In this document: positions 33,302-35,578 of the stretch, piece by piece
How the letters are laid out: each line of letters starts with the position of its first letter
Numbering within the stretch: position 1 is the stretch's first letter
DNA from: an uncultured PS1 clade bacterium
GTDB lineage: Bacteria > Pseudomonadota > Alphaproteobacteria > MED-G09
Assembly (NCBI GenBank): GCA_902609025.1
Contig: CACLQD010000009.1
Span: 1 to 35,578 of the forward strand
Direction: 5' to 3'
Length of the DNA stretch: 35,578 nt
Position numbers and translations under genes: made by a program
Notes under the pieces: generated by a model
The model's input: the letters and a program-made list of their open reading frames with translations, nothing else
Databases searched by the model: none
Told to the model about the DNA's origin: nothing

Positions 33302-34597
33302 TTATCCTCTACCTATAGAAAAATATTCAAAACCTAGTTCTGTCATCATATCAGGATCAAAGATATTTCTAAAATCATATATTAAAGGTCTTTTCATTGA
33401 ATTTTTTATTTTATATAAATCTAAATTTTTAAATTCTTCCCAATCCGTTAAAATTACAAGGCAATCAACATTTTCAGCAGCTTCGTAAGCTGATTTCTTC
33501 CAATTTACATCTTTAAGAATTTTTGATGCTTCCTTTTCTCCCTCAGGGTCGTAGACTGAAATATTCATGCCATTTTCTTGAAGATCTGGAATTATTATAA
33601 GGCTTGGAGATTCTCTCATATCATCTGTTTCTGCTTTAAAAGTTACTCCAAGTATTCCTATTTGATTTTCAGTTTGTTTATCTAATTTATTTAATATTTT
33701 TTTACTTATATTTTTTTTTCTATTTTCATTACCTAATATTACACTTTCAAGTAATGTTTGAGGTGCATCATATTTTTTCCCCGATTCAATTAACGCCCTT
33801 GCATCTTTTGGAAAACATGAGCCTCCAAATCCTGGACCAGGCTCAAGGAAGTGTGGACCAATCCTTTTATCTAATCCAATACCTTTTGCTATGTCAGTTA
33901 CATCCGCACCAATCTTTTCACAAAGATCTGCAATTTCGTTAATAAATATTATTCTCATCGCAAGCATTGAGTTACTTGCGTATTTGATTAGTTCGGATGA
34001 TCTTCTTGAAGTAAATAATATTTTATCTTCATTGGTAATGCTTTTGTAAAGATTAATCATTATTCTTTTGTTTGTTTGATCGTCGGTGCCAATTACAACC
34101 CTATCTGGATTAATAAAATCACTAATAGCATTTCCTTCTCTCAAAAATTCTGGATTAGAAATTACTGAAAATTCTGAATGTATACAATTCTCTTTAATTA
34201 TATTCTCAACCTCATCACAAGTACCTACAGGTACAGTAGATTTGATGATTATTTGTGTATTTGGAGAAATAAACTCTGCAATTTCTCTCGCACATTGATA
34301 TACGAAGGTTAAATTTGCATCTCCATTTTTACCTGTAGGAGTTCCTACTGCAATAAGAATAATCTCTGAGTCTTTAATATTTTCGCTTATATTTAATTCA
34401 AAAGCTAAATTACCATTTTCTATATTCTTCAATAATAGCTCATTAAGGCCAGGCTCATAAATTGGAACTTTATTATCTTTTAGTAATTTAATTTTTTGAT
34501 CATTATTATCAATGCAAGTTACTTTGTGACCGGAATCTGCGAAACAAAAACCAGAAACAAGTCCTACATAACCACATCCAATCACTGAAATTTTCAT
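33302..34597 (-). CDS. ugd: UDP-glucose 6-dehydrogenase
   Basis: A 431-residue NAD-dependent enzyme oxidising UDP-glucose to UDP-glucuronate in two steps. The Rossmann motif GCGYVG is at 7-12, the catalytic cysteine C261 in GFGGSCFPKD, and K205 in ELIKYASN. GTPTGKNGDANL (85-96) and STVPVGT (120-126) are typical. The length is usual for bacterial Ugd. It sits between the FadJ-like gene (3 bp upstream) and kdsD (1 bp downstream), so surface-sugar synthesis is coordinated with a lipid gene. UDP-GlcA may feed a polysaccharide or lipid A modification; no such gene is present in the window. Confidence 0.93.
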   Translation of the reverse strand: MKISVIGCGYVGLVSGFCFADSGHKVTCIDNNDQKIKLLKDNKVPIYEPGLNELLLKNIENGNLAFELNISENIKDSEIILIAVGTPTGKNGDANLTFVYQCAREIAEFISPNTQIIIKSTVPVGTCDEVENIIKENCIHSEFSVISNPEFLREGNAISDFINPDRVVIGTDDQTNKRIMINLYKSITNEDKILFTSRRSSELIKYASNSMLAMRIIFINEIADLCEKIGADVTDIAKGIGLDKRIGPHFLEPGPGFGGSCFPKDARALIESGKKYDAPQTLLESVILGNENRKKNISKKILNKLDKQTENQIGILGVTFKAETDDMRESPSLIIIPDLQENGMNISVYDPEGEKEASKILKDVNWKKSAYEAAENVDCLVILTDWEEFKNLDLYKIKNSMKRPLIYDFRNIFDPDMMTELGFEYFSIGRG

Positions 34598-34600
34598 TTA

Positions 34601-35578
34601 TTAGCCAAATAAATTAATTTTCTCATTAACAACTTTTTCCAAATATGGTGATGGTGAAAAATCTGAGCCAAATTTTTCTTCCATTTCTTTATGCCACTTC
34701 AAAACTTTATCATAGCCAATTAACTGACCATAAAACATTGGTCCACCTTCATACATTGGCCATCCATATCCGTTGATCCAAACTATATCAATATCACTTG
34801 CTCTTATAGCCATTCCTTCTTCTAAAATTTTGAAACCTTCATTAATCATAGGGTACAAACATCTCTCTAGAATTTCTTCTTTGCTTATCTCCCTTCTTTT
34901 AATTTGATGCTTTTCTGAAAACTCGATAATTAATTTTTCAACTTCTGTATCAGGAGATTTGTTTCTTTTCTCATCATATATATAAAAACCTTTACCAGTT
35001 TTTTGTCCAAGCCTTCCTGCTTCACACAATTTATCTCTTAACGTATCACCAGTTGATAAGTCTTCGTCCCAGCCAATGTCAAGTCCAGCCAGATCTGACA
35101 TTGCAAAAGGCCCCATAGGGAAACCAAAATCAAACAAAGCATCATCTACTTCCCAAGGCATAGCTCCTTCTAAAATCAATTTATTAGCCTCTCTCTGTCT
35201 TTGTGCAAGGATTCTGTTACCAACAAAACCAGGACATACACCAACTACTGCTGCAACTTTTCCAATACTTTTAGCCATCTTCATCGATGTTGCTACAACT
35301 GATTTTGATGTTTTTTCCCCTCTAACAATTTCCAAAAGACGCATTACATTTGCTGGGCTAAAAAAATGAAGCCCTATAACATCTTCAGGTCTACTTGTTT
35401 GTGCGGCAATTTCATTAACATCAAGAGCTGATGTATTTGTTGCCAAAATTGAACCTTTTTTTGCAATACCATCCAATGTTTTAAAAATATCTTTTTTTAA
35501 ATCCATATTCTCAAATACTGCTTCGATTATTAGATCACAATTCGACAAATCATTAATGTCTGTGGAACCCTTTATAAG
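34601..35578 (-). CDS. 3-hydroxyacyl-CoA dehydrogenase part of FadJ/FadB-like multifunctional enzyme, 5'-truncated
   Basis: The reading frame is open to the window edge, so the N-terminus is missing. The visible 325 residues begin inside the NAD-binding domain (IIEAVFENMDLKK), continue through LATNTSALDVNEIA and the catalytic-histidine segment GLHFFSPANVM, then two C-terminal dehydrogenase domains. The second includes AGRLGQKTGKGFYIYD and INGYGWPMYEGGPM, typical of FadB/FadJ/peroxisomal MFE-1 proteins. A crotonase domain probably precedes this part outside the window. The enzyme hydrates enoyl-CoA and oxidises (S)-3-hydroxyacyl-CoA. The thiolase at 15099 is a likely partner although not adjacent. 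The gene is followed 3 bp later by ugd. Confidence 0.9.
   Translation of the reverse strand, partial: LIKGSTDINDLSNCDLIIEAVFENMDLKKDIFKTLDGIAKKGSILATNTSALDVNEIAAQTSRPEDVIGLHFFSPANVMRLLEIVRGEKTSKSVVATSMKMAKSIGKVAAVVGVCPGFVGNRILAQRQREANKLILEGAMPWEVDDALFDFGFPMGPFAMSDLAGLDIGWDEDLSTGDTLRDKLCEAGRLGQKTGKGFYIYDEKRNKSPDTEVEKLIIEFSEKHQIKRREISKEEILERCLYPMINEGFKILEEGMAIRASDIDIVWINGYGWPMYEGGPMFYGQLIGYDKVLKWHKEMEEKFGSDFSPSPYLEKVVNEKINLFG

Noticed and set aside
1-35578. Mobile element, prophage, defence system or CRISPR array
   Set aside because: No transposase, integrase, terminal inverted repeats, direct-repeat arrays or nuclease/helicase defence genes were seen. Every sizeable gene fits metabolism, envelope or stress repair.

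Overview
The window is a visibly AT-rich, tightly packed bacterial chromosome segment. It carries 27 recognisable protein genes (two cut by the window edges), one 88-residue orphan gene and one short 57-residue membrane gene. The cell is Gram-negative: there is a TonB-dependent receptor, lipoprotein signal peptides, a lipidated autotransporter-type protease, and KdsD for the Kdo sugar of LPS. Low G+C, near-zero intergenic gaps, many lipid and ketone catabolism enzymes, a haloalkane dehalogenase and a SAM-II riboswitch together suggest a streamlined marine proteobacterium. A SAR86-like gammaproteobacterium is my best guess, but this is inference, because no rRNA or other phylogenetic marker is present. 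I see no tRNA, rRNA, CRISPR array, insertion sequence or phage gene.

Layout. (1) 1-1995: cystathionine beta-synthase (5' end missing) and cystathionine gamma-lyase, a reverse-transsulfuration pair. (2) 2012-7803: acetoacetyl-CoA synthetase, then a Baeyer-Villiger-type flavin monooxygenase diverging from a zinc alcohol dehydrogenase and a beta-lactamase-fold esterase. These last three could form an alcohol > ketone > ester > acid pathway. (3) 7804-9310: a SAM-II riboswitch with a nested terminator ahead of metY (O-acetylhomoserine sulfhydrylase), followed by a strong terminator. (4) 9376-15097: two paralogous zinc-free MDR reductases flank a cupin gene and the nrdAB ribonucleotide reductase operon. 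The nrdAB promoter is overlaid by a tandem pair of NrdR-like boxes. (5) 15099-16286: thiolase. (6) 16537-19282: an 88-residue orphan overlapping a subtilisin-like lipoprotein with a C-terminal beta-barrel. (7) 19279-25926: acyl-CoA genes (dienoyl-CoA isomerase-like crotonase, hydratase 2, crotonase), a haloalkane dehalogenase, an alpha/beta hydrolase, a small membrane protein, an MFS transporter and an HD-domain protein. (8) 26004-30264: lipoprotein type-B carboxylesterase, PfkB-family sugar/adenosine kinase, MsrA and a 1-Cys peroxiredoxin. (9) 30275-35578, all on the minus strand: fadJ-like multifunctional enzyme (partial), ugd, kdsD and a TonB-dependent receptor.

How the genes work together. 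Sulfur amino-acid flow is covered in both directions: homocysteine synthesis by MetY under SAM control, and cysteine synthesis from homocysteine by CBS/CGL. MsrA and peroxiredoxin repair or prevent oxidative damage. Thiolase, the FadJ-like enzyme, the dienoyl-CoA isomerase, hydratase 2 and acetoacetyl-CoA synthetase fit oxidation of unsaturated or branched acyl chains and ketone bodies. The BVMO/ADH/esterase set and the dehalogenase extend this to ketones and halogenated compounds.
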